In this document: piece by piece, positions 11,551 through 24,200 of the stretch
Numbering within the stretch: position 1 is the stretch's first letter
How the letters are laid out: each line of letters opens with the position of its first letter
Assembly (NCBI GenBank): GCA_023375785.1
Contig: SZWC01000517.1
Coordinates: 233,126 to 297,125, forward strand
Direction: 5' to 3'
DNA length: 64,000 nucleotides
Source of the DNA: Penium margaritaceum
Lineage: Eukaryota > Streptophyta > Zygnematophyceae > Desmidiales > Peniaceae
Position numbers and translations under genes: made by a program
The notes under the pieces: model-generated
The model's input: only the letters and a program-made list of their open reading frames with translations
What the model was told of the DNA's origin: nothing
Database searches by the model: none

Positions 11551-14500
11551 TAAGTGCGTGGAAGTGTGTATAAGTGCATGTATGTGTGTCTAAGTGCGTG
11601 TAAGTATGTGTAAGTACGTATAAGTGCGTGTAAGTGTATATACGTGCGTGTAAGTGCGTGTGAGTGTATGTAAGTGTGTATAAGTATACGTAAATGCGTG
11701 GAAGTACGTGTAAGCATGTATAAGTGCGTGTAAGTGCGTGTAAGTGCGTGTAAGTGTGTGTAAGTGTGTGTAAGTGCATGTAAGTACGTGTAAGTGTCTA
11801 TAAGTGCGTGTAACAGCGTGTGAGTGCGTGTAAGTGCGTGTAAGTGTATGTAAGTGCGTATAAGTACGTGTAGGTGCGTGTAAGTGCGTGTAAATGCGTG
11901 TAAGTGTGTGTAAGTGTGTATATGTCAGAGTAAGTGCATATAAGTGCATGTAACTGCGTGTAAGTGCGAGTAAGTGCGTGAAAGTGCGTCTAAGTGCGTA
12001 TTCGTGCGTATAAGTGCGTGTAAGTACGTGTAAGTGCATGTAAGTGCGTGTAAGTATGTGTAATCGATTTAAATGTGTGTAAGTGCGTGTAAGTGCATGT
12101 AAGTACGTGTAAGTGTGTGTAAGTGTGTGTAAGTAGGTATAAGTGCGTGTAAGTACATGTAAGTGTGTGTAAGTGCATGTAAGTGCATGTAAGTACGTGT
12201 AAGTACATGTAAGTGGGTAGAAGTACGTGTACGTGCGTGTAAGTACGTGTAAGTGCGTGTAAGCATGTGTGCGTGCGTGTAAGTGCATTTAAGTGCGTGT
12301 AAGTGCGTATAAGTGCGTGAAAGTGCATGTAAGCGTGTGTAAGTGCATGTATGTGCGTGTAAGTGCGTGTAAGTATGTGTAAGTGGGAATGAGAGTGTGT
12401 ATGTACGTGTAAGAGCATGTAGGTATGTGTAAGTACGTGTAAGTGTGTGTAAGTACGTGTAAGTATGTAAGTGTGTGTAAGTGCATGTAAGTGCGTGTAA
12501 GTGCGTGTAAGAGCGTGTAAGTGCGTGTAACTATGTGTAAGTGAGTGTAAGTACGCGTAAGTATATGTAAGTGCATGTAAGTGCGTGTAAGTGCGTGTAA
12601 GTGCGTGTAAGTTCATGTAAGTATTTGTAAGTGCGTGTAAGTACGTGTAAGTGCGTGTAAGTGCGTGTAAGTTCGTGTAAGTGTGTGTAATTGCGCGTAA
12701 GTGCAATTAACTGCATATAAGTGCGTGTAAGTGCGTGTAAGTGTGTATAAGTATGTATAAAGTGCATGTAAGTGTGTGCAAGTATGTGTAAGTGTGTGTA
12801 AGTGTGTGTAAGTGCATGTAAGTACGTGTAAGTGCGTGTATGTGCGTGTAAGTACGTGTGAGTGCGTGTAAGTGCATGTAGATGTGTGTAAGTGTGTGCA
12901 AGTGTGTGTTAGTGCGTATAAGTGCATGTAAGTACATGTAAGTGCATGTAAGTGCGTGTAAGTGCATGTAAGTGTGTGTAAGTGTGTGTAAGTGTGTGTA
13001 AGTGCATGTAAGTGCATGTAAGTGCGTGTAAGTACGTGTAAGTACGTGCAAGGTGTGTGTACGTTCGTGTAAGTCTGTGGAAGTGTGCATAAGTATGTGT
13101 AAGTGCGTGTAAGTGCATGTAAGTGTGTGTAAGTGTGTGTAAGTGCGTGTAAGTGCGTGTAAGTATGTGTAATTGTGGGTAAGTACATGTAAGTACGTGT
13201 TAGTTTATGTAAGTGTGTGTAAATGCGTGTAAGTGCGTATAAGTGTGTCTAAGCACATGTAAGTGTGTGTAACAGCGTGTAAGTGCGTGTAAGTGCATGT
13301 AAGTACTTATAAGTGCGTGTAAGGGCGTGTAAGTGTATGTAAGTGTGTTTTCATGCGTGAAAGTCCGTGTAAGTGCGTGTAAATGCATGTAAGTGCGTGT
13401 AAGTGCGTGTAAGTGTGTGTGAGTGCGTGTGAGTGCGTGTGAGTGCGTGAAAGTGCATGTAAGTGCGTGTAAGTACATGTTAGTGTGTGCAAGTGGGTGT
13501 AAGTGCGTGGAATTGCGTGTAAGTACGTGTAAGGAAATGATAGTGTGTGTAAGTGCGTGTAAGTGCGTGTAGGTCCGTGTAAGTGCGTGTGAGTATGTGT
13601 AAGTGCGTGTAAGTGTGTGTAAGTGCGTGTAAGTGTGTGTAAGTGCTTGTAAGTGCGTGTAAGTACGTGTTAGTGAGTGTAAGTGCATTTAACTACGTGT
13701 AAATGCGTGTAACTCCGTGTAAGTGTTTGTAAGTGTGTGTTTGGGTGTAAGTATGTGTTAGTGCATGTAAGTGCATGTAAGTGCGTGTGAGAGCGTGTAA
13801 GTGCTTGTAAGTGTGTATAAGTACGTGTAAGTGTGTGTAAGTACATGTAATTACATGTAGGTGCGTGTAACTAAGTGTAAGTGCGTGTAAGTGCGTGTAA
13901 GTGCGTGTAAGTGCATGTAAGTACATGTAACTGCGTGTAAGTAAGTGTAACTGCATGTAAGTGTGTCTAAGTGCGTGTAAGTGCGTATACGTGCGTGTAA
14001 GTGCATGTAAGTGCATGTAAGTACGTGTAAATATGAGTAAGTGTGTGTAAGTAAGTATAAGTGCATATTCCTACGTATAAGTTTGTGTAAGTACGTGTAA
14101 GTGTGTGTAAGTACGTGTAAGTGTGTGTAACTGCGTGTAAGTGCATATAAGTGCGTGCAAGTATGTGTAAGTGTCTGTAAGTGCGTGTAAGTGTGTAAAA
14201 GTGCGTGTAAGTGCGTGTGAGTACGTATAAGTATGTGTAAGTACGTGGAAGTGCGTGTAAGTGCGTGTAACTGTGTGTAACTACGTGTAAGTGCGTGTAA
14301 GTACGTATAAGTACGTGTAAGTGCATGTAGCTATGTGCAAGTGCGTGTAACTATGTGTGAGTACGTTTAAGTGTGTTTAAGTGTGTGTAAGTGCGTGTAT
14401 GTACGTGTAAGTACGTGTAAGTGCGTGTAAGTACGTGTAAGTGTATGTAAGTGTGTTTAAGTGCGTATAAGTGCGTATAAGTGCATGTAGGTAAGTGTAA

Positions 14501-16689
14501 GTACATGTGAGTGAGTGTAAGTATGTGTAAGAATGGGTAAGTGCGCATATGTGCGTGTAAGTGCGTGTAAGTGCGTGTAAGTGTATGTAAGTGCGTGTAA
14601 GTACGTGTAAGTGCGTGTTAGTACGTGTAAGTGCGTATCATTGCGTGTAACTGCGTATAAGTGCGTGTAAGTACATGTAAGTGTATTTGAATGCATGTAA
14701 GTGCGTGTAAGTGTGCGTAAGTACGTGTAAGTGGGTAAAAGTGCATGTAAGTGCGTGGAAGTCTGTATAAGTGCGTGTAAGTGCGTGTAAGTGCGTGTAA
14801 GTATGTGTAAGTAGGTGTAAGTGTGTGTAAGTGCATGTAAGTGCGTGTAAGTGAGCATAATTGCGTGTAAGTGCGTGTATGTGTGTGTAAGTGTGTTTAA
14901 GTACGTGTAACTGCGTGTAAGTATGTGTAACTGCGTGTGAGTGTTTGTAAGTGCGTGTGAGTGCGTGTAAGTGCGTGTAAGTGTGTGTAAGTGCGTGTAA
15001 GTACATGTAAGTGCGTATAAGTGCATGTAATTACGTGTAAGTACGTGTAAGGACATGCTAGTGCATGTAAGTGCGTGTACGTACGTGTACATACGTATAA
15101 GTGCATGTAAGTGTGTGTAAGTGCCTTTAAGTGCGTGTTACTATGTGTAAGTGTATGTAAGTGCGTGTAACTGCATCTATGTGCGTGTAAGTGCTTGTAA
15201 GTACGTGTAAGTGCTTGTAAGTGCGTGTAGGTGCGTGTGAGAGCGTTTATGTGCGTGTAACTACATGTAAGTACGTGTAACTGCTTGTAAGTGTGTGTAA
15301 GTGCGTGTAAGTGCATGTAAGTGTGTGTAAGTGGGTGTAAGTGCATGTAAGTACATGTAAGTGCTTGTAAGTGCGTGTAAGTGCGTGTAAGTGCCATTAA
15401 GTGCGTGTAAGAACTTGTAAGTGCGTGTAAGTGCGTGTAAGTGCATGTACGTATGTGTAAGCGCGTGTAAGTGTGTGTAAGTGTGTGTAAGTACGTGGAA
15501 GTGCGTATAAGTATGTGTAAGTGCGTGTAAGGACGTCTAAGTGTATGTGAACGCGTGTAAGTGCGTGTAAATGCGTGTAAGTGCGTGTAAGTGTGTATAA
15601 GTACGTGTAAGTGTGTGTAAGTGCGTGTAGGTGCGTGTAACGACGTGTATCTATGCATAAGTGCTTGTAGGTTATGTAATTGCGTATAAGCATGTTTAAG
15701 TGCATGTAACTGCGTGTAAGTGCGTGTAAGTATGTGTAAGTACGTGTAAGTGCATGTAAGTGCTTATAAGTGTGTGTAAGTGCGTGTAAGTGCGTGTAAG
15801 TACATGTAAGTGGGTATAAGTGTGTGTAAGTGTGTACAAGTGTGTGTAAGTGCGTGTAAGTGTATGTAAGTACGTGTAAGTGCGTGTGTGTGTAAGTGTG
15901 TGTAAGTGCGTATAAGGATGTGTAAGTGAGTATAAGTGTGTGTAAGTGCGTGTAAGTGTGTATAAGTGCATGTAAGTGTGTGTAAGTGTGTGTAAGTACG
16001 TGTAGTGGGTATAAGTGCATGTAAGTATGTGTAAGTGCATGTAAGTGCATGTAAGTGCGTGTAAGTACGTGTAAGTGCATGTAAGTGTTTGTAAGTGCAT
16101 GTAAGTAGGTGTAAGTACGTGTAAGTACGTGTAAGTACGTCTAAGTACGTGTAAGTACGTGTAAGTACGTGTAAGTGCATGTAGGTGTGTGTAAGTCCGT
16201 GTAAGTGCGCATACGTGTGTGTAAATGCGTGGAAGTGTGTGTAAGTGTGTATAAGTGTGTGTACCTGCGTATAACTGCGTGTAAGTGCGTGTAATTGCGT
16301 GTAAGTGTGTGTAAGTGCGTGTAAGTGTATGTAAGTGTATGTAACTGCGTGTAAGTACGTGTAAGTCCATGTAAGCACATGTAAGTTTGTGTAACTGCTT
16401 GTAAGTACGTGTAAGTACGTGTAAACGCGTACAAGTGCGTGTAAGTGCGTGTAAGTGTATGTAAGTACGTTTTAGTGTGTGTAAGTGCGTGTAAGTGCGT
16501 GTAAGTGCATGTAAGTACGTGTTAGTACGTGTAAGTATGTGTAAGTGCGTGTAAGTACATGTGAGTGCGTTTAAGTGCATGTATGTGCATGTAAGTGTAT
16601 GTAAGTGTGTATATGTGGTTGTAAGTGCGTGTAAATGCATGTAAGTGTGTGTAACTGTGTGTAAGTACGTGTAAGTACGGATAAGTGCG

Positions 16690-17860
16690 TGTAAGTACGT
16701 GTAATTGCGTAAAAGTGCGTGTAAGTGCGTGTAATTGCGTGAAAGGACGTGTAAGGACATGTAAGTGCGTGTAAGTGCATGTAAGTGCGTGCAAGTACGT
16801 GTAAGTACGTATAAGTGTTAAGAAGTGCCTGTAAATGTGTAAGTGCGTGTAATTGTGTGTAAGTGCGTGTAAGTGCATGTAAGTACATATAAGTGCGAGT
16901 AAGTGCGTGTAAGTACGTGTAATTGCGTAAAAGTGCGTGTAAGTGCGTGTAATTGCGTGAAAGGACGTGTAAGGACATGTAAGTGCGTGTAAGTGCATGT
17001 AAGTGCGTGCAAGTACGTGTAAGTACGTATAAGTGTTAAGAAGTGCCTGTAAATGTGTAAGTGCGTGTAATTGTGTGTAAGTGCGTGTAAGTGCATGTAA
17101 GTACATATAAGTGCGAGTAAGTGCGTGTAAGTGTGTGTAAGTGCGTGTAAGTACGTGTAAGTGCTTGTAAATGCGTGTAAGTGCCTGTAAGTGCGTGTAA
17201 GTGTGTCTAAGTGCTTGTAAGTGCGTGTAAGTGCGTGTAAGTACGTGTAAGTACGGGTAAGTGCGTGTAAGTGTGTGTAAGTGCGTGTACGTGCGTAAAA
17301 GTGCGTGTAAGTGCGTGTAAGTGCTATTCATGCGTATAAGTACGTGTAAGCATGTCTAAGTGTAAGTGCGTTTAAGTACGTGGAAGTGCGTGTAAGTGTG
17401 TGTAAGTGCGTTTCAGTGCGTGTAAGTGCGTGTAAGTATTTCTAAGTGCGTATAACTATGTGTAAGTGCATGTTAGTGCGTGGAAGTGTAAGTAACTGTG
17501 TGTCAGTGTGTGTAATTGCGTGTAAGTACATATAAGTGTGTGTAAGTGCATGTAACTACATGTAAATGCGTGAAAGTGGATGTAAGTACGTATAAGTGTG
17601 TGTAAGTGCATGTAAGTGCGTGTAAGTGCATGTAAGTGCGTGCAAGTACGTGTAAGTACGTATAAGTGTTAAGAAGTGCCTGTAAATGTGTAAGTGCGTG
17701 TAATTGTGTGTAAGTGCGTGTAAGTGCGTGCAAGTACGTGTAAGTACGTATAAGTGTTAAGAAGTGCCTGTAAATGTGTAAGTGCGTGTAATTGTGTGTA
17801 AGTGCGTGTAAGTGCATGTAAGTACATATAAGTGCGAGTAAGTGCGAGTAAGTGCGTGTA
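16690..17860 (+). repeat. Local segmental duplications marked by GTGTTAAGAAGTGCCTG
   Basis: The rare marker GTGTTAAGAAGTGCCTG, together with its flanks, begins at 16815, 17033, 17666 and 17754, giving offsets of 218, 633 and 88 bp. The first two copies share about 200 bp of identical variant order, including AAAGGACGTGTAAGGACATG. Recent short-range duplication within the array is the simplest reading. Confidence 0.85.
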
Positions 17861-18790
17861 AGTGTGTGTAGGTGCATGTAACTGTATGCAAGTACGTGAA
17901 AGTACATGTAAGTGTGTGTAAGTGCATGTAAATGCATGTAAGTGTGTGTAAGTAGGAGTAAGTAGGTATAAGTGCCTGTAAGTACATGTAAGTGTGTGTA
18001 AGTACGTGTAAGTGCGTGTAAGTGCATGTAAGTGCATGTAAGTGCGTATAAGTATGTGTAAGTGTGTATAAGTACGTGTAAGTGCGTGTAAGTGCATGTA
18101 AGTGCATGTAAGTGCGTATAAGTATGTGTAAGTGCATATAAGTGCGTATAAGTGTGTGTAACAGTGTGTAAGTGCATGTAAGTGCGTGTAAGTGTGTGTA
18201 AGTACGTGTAAGTGGGTATAAGTAGGTGTAAGTGTTTGTAAGTGTGTGTAAATGCGTGTAAGTTCGCGTAAGTGCGGATAAGTGTGTTTAAGTACGTGTA
18301 AGTGTGTGCAAGTGCATGTAAGTGCGTGTAGGTGCCGGTAACTGCGTCTAAGTGTGTGTAGGTACGTGTAAGTGCGTGTAACTGTGTGTAACTACGTGTA
18401 AGTACGTGCAAGTGTGTGTAAGTGCATGTAAGTGTGTGTAAGTACGAGTAAGTGCGTGTAAGTACGTGTAAGTGCGTATTCGTACATATAATTGTGTGTA
18501 AGTATGTATAAGTGCGTGTAAGTGTGTGTAAGTACGTGTAAGTGTGTGTAACTGCGTGTAAGTGCGTTTAAGTGTGTGTATGTGCGTGGAAGTATGCATA
18601 AATGCGTGTAAGTGCGTGTAAGTGCATAAAACGGCGTGTAAGTGTGTGTAAGTATGTGTAAGTACGTGTAAGTGTGTGTAAGTGCGTGTAAGTACGTGTA
18701 AGTGTATGAAAGTTCCTGTAAGTACATGTAAGTGTATGTAAGTGCGTGTAAGTATGTATAGGTGCGTGTAAGTGCATGTAAGTGTGTGTA

Positions 18791-20140
18791 AGTGCATGTA
18801 AGTGCGTGTAAGTACGTGTAAGTGCGTGTAAGTGCGTGTAAGTGCGTGTAAGTGCATGTAAGTGCGTGTAAGTACGTGTAAGTGCGTGTAAGTGCGTGTA
18901 AGTGCGTGTAAGTGCATGTAAGTGCGTGTAAGTACGTGTAAGTGCGTGTAAGTGCGTGTAAGTGCGTGTAAGTGCATGTAAGTGCGTGTAAGTACGTGTA
19001 AGTGCGTGTAAGTGCGTGTAAGTGCGTGTAAGTGCATGTAAGTGCGTGTAAGTACGTGTAAGTGCGTGTAAGTGCGTGTAAGTGCGTGTAAGTGCATGTA
19101 AGTGCGTGTAAGTACGTGTAAGTGCGTGTAAGTGCGTGTAAGTGCGTGTAAGTGCATGTAAGTGCGTGTAAGTACGTGTAAGTGCGTGTAAGTGCGTGTA
19201 AGTGCGTGTAAGTGCATGTAAGTGCGTGTAAGTACGTGTAAGTGCGTGTAAGTGCGTGTAAGTGCGTGTAAGTGCATGTAAGTGCGTGTAAGTACGTGTA
19301 AGTGCGTGTAAGTGCGTGTAAGTGCGTGTAAGTGCATGTAAGTGCGTGTAAGTACGTGTAAGTGCGTGTAAGTGCGTGTAAGTGCGTGTAAGTGCATGTA
19401 AGTGCGTGTAAGTACGTGTAAGTGCGTGTAAGTGCGTGTAAGTGCGTGTAAGTGCATGTAAGTGCGTGTAAGTACGTGTAAGTGCGTGTAAGTGCGTGTA
19501 AGTGCGTGTAAGTGCATGTAAGTGCGTGTAAGTACGTGTAAGTGCGTGTAAGTGCGTGTAAGTGCGTGTAAGTGCATGTAAGTGCGTGTAAGTACGTGTA
19601 AGTGCGTGTAAGTGCGTGTAAGTGCGTGTAAGTGCATGTAAGTGCGTGTAAGTACGTGTAAGTGCGTGTAAGTGCGTGTAAGTGCGTGTAAGTGCATGTA
19701 AGTGCGTGTAAGTACGTGTAAGTGCGTGTAAGTGCGTGTAAGTGCGTGTAAGTGCATGTAAGTGCGTGTAAGTACGTGTAAGTGCGTGTAAGTGCGTGTA
19801 AGTGCGTGTAAGTGCATGTAAGTGCGTGTAAGTACGTGTAAGTGCGTGTAAGTGCGTGTAAGTGCGTGTAAGTGCATGTAAGTGCGTGTAAGTACGTGTA
19901 AGTGCGTGTAAGTGCGTGTAAGTGCGTGTAAGTGCATGTAAGTGCGTGTAAGTACGTGTAAGTGCGTGTAAGTGCGTGTAAGTGCGTGTAAGTGCATGTA
20001 AGTGCGTGTAAGTACGTGTAAGTGCGTGTAAGTGCGTGTAAGTGCGTGTAAGTGCATGTAAGTGCGTGTAAGTACGTGTAAGTGCGTGTAAGTGCGTGTA
20101 AGTGCGTGTAAGTGCATGTAAGTGCGTGTAAGTACGTGTA
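18791..20140 (+). repeat. 60-bp higher-order repeat, 22.5 identical copies
   Basis: Six decamers in fixed order (GTGCGT, GTGCAT, GTGCGT, GTACGT, GTGCGT, GTGCGT cores) repeat without a single mismatch for 1,350 bp. Flanking decamers are as diverged as the rest of the array. Such identity inside an old array implies a very recent local expansion. The exact copy number could also be affected by assembly. Confidence 0.95.
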
Positions 20141-21299
20141 AGTACGTGTAAGTGGGTATAAGTACGTGTAAGTGTGTGTAACTGCCTGTAAGTACGTGTA
20201 AGTACGTGTAAGTACGTGTAAGTGCGTGTAAGTGTGTTTAAGTACGTGTAAGTGCATGTAAGTATGTATAAGTACGTGTAAGTGCATGTAAGTGTATGTA
20301 AGTGCATGAAAGTGCGTGTAAGTGCGTGTAAGTATGTGTAAGTGGGTATAAGTATGTGTAAGTACGTGTAAGTGCGCGAAACTACATGTAAGTACGTGTA
20401 AGTGCGTGTAAGAGTGTGTAAGTGCATGTAATTGCGTGTAAGTGCATGTAACTACGTGTAAGTGTGTGTAACTATGTGTAAGCATGTGTAAGTGTGTGTA
20501 AGTGTTTGTTAGTGCGTGTCAGTACTTGTAAGTGTGTGGAAGTGCGTGTACATTCATGGAAGTACGAGTAAGTAGGTGTAAGTGCAATTAACTGCGTGTA
20601 TGTGCGTGTAATTATGTGTAAGTGCGTGTACGTGCGTATAAGTGCGTGTAAGTGAGAGCAATTGCGCGTAAGTGCATACAAGTGCATATAAGTGCATGTA
20701 AGTGCGTGTAAGTACGTGTAAGTGCGTGTATGTGCGTGTAAGTGCGTGTAAGTGTGTATAAGTGTGTGAAAGTACGTGTAAGTGCTTGTAAGTGCGTATG
20801 ATTGCGTGTAAGTCCATGTAAGTGTGTGCAAGTGCTTTTAAGTGCATGTAAGTACGTGTTAGTGCGTGTAAGTGCATGTAAGAGCGTGTAAGTGTGTGTT
20901 ATTCCGTGTAAGTGCGCGTAAGTGCGTGTAAGTATGTGTAAGTGTGTATAAGTGTGTGTAGGTGCGTGTAAGTACGTATAAGTGTGTGTAAGTGGGTGTA
21001 AGTGCGTGTAAGTTCATGCATGTGTTTGTAATCGCGTGTAAGTACGTGTAAGTGCATGTAAGTGCGTGTAAGTTTGTGTAAGTGTGTGTAAGTACAATAA
21101 ACTGCGTGTAAGTGCATGTAAGTGTGTGTACGTGCGTGTAAGTGTGCATAAGTGTATGTATGTATGTGCAAGTGCATGTAAGTGCGTGTAAGTGCGTGTA
21201 AGTGCGTGTAAGTACGAGTACGTGCGTGTTCATGCATGTAAGTGCGTGTAAGTACGTGTAAGTGCATCTAAGTACGTGTAAGTGTATCTAAGCGTGTGT

Positions 21300-24200
21300 A
21301 AATGCCTCTAAGTGCCTGGAACACTGTGTAAGTAGGTGTAAGTGTGTGTAAGTGTGTGTAAGTGTGTGTAAGAGCGTGTAAGTGCATGCAAGTACATGTA
21401 AGTACGTGTAAGTGTGTGTAAGTGCGTATATGTGCGTGTAAGTACATGTAACTGCATGTAAGTGCGTGTACGTATGTGTAAGTATGTAAAAGTATGTGTA
21501 AGTGCGTGTAAGTATGTGTAAGTGCGTGTAAGTATGTCGTAGCGTGTGTAAGCACCTGTAAGTGTGTGTAACTGTGTGTAAGTGCGTATAATTGCGTGTA
21601 AGTGTATGTAAGTGTGTGTAAGTGCATGTAAGTGCGTGCAAGTACGTGTAAGTAGGTGAAAGTGGGTATAAGTACGTGTAAGTACGTGTAAGTGCGTGTA
21701 AGTGAGTGTAAGTACGTGTAAGTACATGTAAATGCGTGTAAGTGCGTGTTAGTGCGTGTATGTACGTGTAAGTGCGTATAAGTGCGTGTGAGTGCATGTA
21801 AGTGTGTGTAAGTTTGTGTAAGTGCGTGTAAGTGCATGTAAGTACATGTAAGTGGATATAAGTGCATTTAAGTGCTTGTAAGTGCGTGTAAGTGCGTGTA
21901 AATACATGTAAGTGCGTGTAAGTGTGTGTAAGTGCATGTAAGTGCGTGTAAGTGTGTGTAACTGCATGTAAGTGCGTGTAAGTGTGTGTAAGAGCGTGTA
22001 CGTACGTGTAACTGCATGTAACTATGTGTGACTGCGTGTAAGTGTGTGTAAGTGTGTGTAAGTGCATGTACATACGTGTAAGTGTGTGTAAGTACGTGTA
22101 AGTGCGTGTAAATGTGTGTAAGTGCTTGTAAGTGTTTGTAAGTGCGTGCAAGTACGTGTAAGTGCGTGTAAGAGCGTGCAAGTTCGTGTAAGTGCGTGTA
22201 AGAGCGTGCAAGTTCATGTAAGTGAGTGTATGTGCATGTAAGTGCGTGTAACTATGTTTAAGTGTGTGTAATTACATGCAAGTGCATGTAAATGTGTGCA
22301 AGTGGGTGTAAGTGTGTATAAGTGTGTACAAGTGTGTGTAAATGTGTGTAAGTGTGTGTAAGTGCGTGTAAGTACGTTTAACTGCATGTAACTGCGTGTA
22401 ACTGTGTGTAACTATGTATAAGTGAGTGAAAGTGAGTGTAAGTTCTTGTATGTGCGTGTAAGTGCGTGTAATTGTGTGTAAGTGTGTATAAGTGCGTGTA
22501 AGTACGTGTAAGTGCGTATTAGTGCGTGTAAGTGTGTGTAAGTGCTTGCAAATACGTGTAAGTGCGTGTAAGTGCGTGAAAGTAAGTGTAAGTACGTCTA
22601 AGCGCGTGTAAGTACCTGTAAGTGTGTTTAAGTGCGTATAAGTGCATATACGTGCGTGTAAGTGCATGTAAGTGTGTGTAAGTGCATGTAAGTGCGTGCA
22701 AGTACGTGTAAGTAGGTGAAAGTGGATATAAGTACGTGCAAGTACGTGTAAGTGTGTGTAAGTGCATGTATGTGCGTGTAAGTACATGTAACTGCATGTA
22801 AGTGCGTGTAAGTGTGTGTAAGTACGTGTAAGTATGTGTAAGTGCGTGTAAGTGCGTGTAAGTGCATGTAAGTACGTCTAAGTGCGTGTAAGTACCTCTA
22901 AGTGTGTGTAAGTGTGTGTAAGTGCGTATAAGTGCGTGTAAGTGCATGTAAGTGTGTAAGTGCATGTAAGTGTGTGCTAGTACGTGTAAGTAGGTGAAAG
23001 TGGGTATAAGTACGTGTAAGTACGTGTAAGTACGTGTGAGTGAGTGTATGTACGTGTAAGTACATGTAAGTGCGTGTAAGTGCGTGTAAGTACGTGTAAG
23101 TGCGTGTAAGTGCATATAAGTGCGTGTAAGTGCATGTAAGTGTGTGTACGTTTGTGTAAGTGCATGTAAGTGCGTGTAAGTACGTGTAAGTGGATATAAG
23201 TGCGTATAATTGCTTGTAAGTACGTGTAAGTGCGTGTAAGTGTGTGTAAGTACTTGTAAATGCATGTAAGTGCGTGAAAGTAAGTGTAAGTGCATGTAAG
23301 TGCGTGTAAGTGTGCGTAACTGCATGTAAGTGCGTGTAAGTGTGTGTAAGAGTGTGTAAGTAAGTGTAACTGCGTGTAACTGCGTGTAAGTGTGTGTAAG
23401 TGCGTGTAAGTGCATGTAAATACGTGTAAATGTGTATAAGTACGTGTAAGTGCGTGTAAATGTGTGTAAGTGCATGTAAGTGTTTGTAAGTGCGTGTAAG
23501 TACGTGTAAGTGCATGTAAGAGCGTACAAGTTTGTGTAAGTGCATGTAAGTATGTGTCAGTACAATTAACTACGTATAAGTGCGTGTAATTGCGTGTAAA
23601 GCAGTCTAAGTGCGTATAATTGCGTGTAAGTCTGTGCAAGTGCATGTAAGTGCGAGTAAGTGTGTGTAAGTGCGTATAAGTATGTGTAAGTGTGTGTAAG
23701 TGTGTGTAAGTGTGTGTAACTGCGTGTAACTGTGTGTAACTATGTGTAAGTACGTGTAAGTGTGTGTAAGTGCGTATAAGTGCATGTAAGCACATGTAAC
23801 TGCATGTAAATGCATGTAAGCATGTGTAAGTGTGTGTAAGTGCGTGAGTGCGTGTAAGTATGAGTAAGTGCGTATTCATGCATGTAAGTGCCTGTAAGTA
23901 CGTGTACGTGCATGTAAGTATGTGTAAATGCGTACAAGTGCGTGCAAGTGTGTGTAAGTGTATCTAAGCGCGTGTAAATGCCTGTAAGTGTGTGGAACAC
24001 TATGTAAGTAGGTGTAAGTGTGTATAAGTGTGTGCAAGTGTGTGTAAGTGCGTGTAAGCACACGTAAGTGCGTGTATGTGCATGTAAGTGCGTGCAACTG
24101 TATGGAAGTGCGTGTAATCACATGCAAGAGCATGTAAATGAATGCAAGTGTGTGTAAGTGTGTATAAGTGTGTATAATTGTGTATAAATGTGTATAAGTG

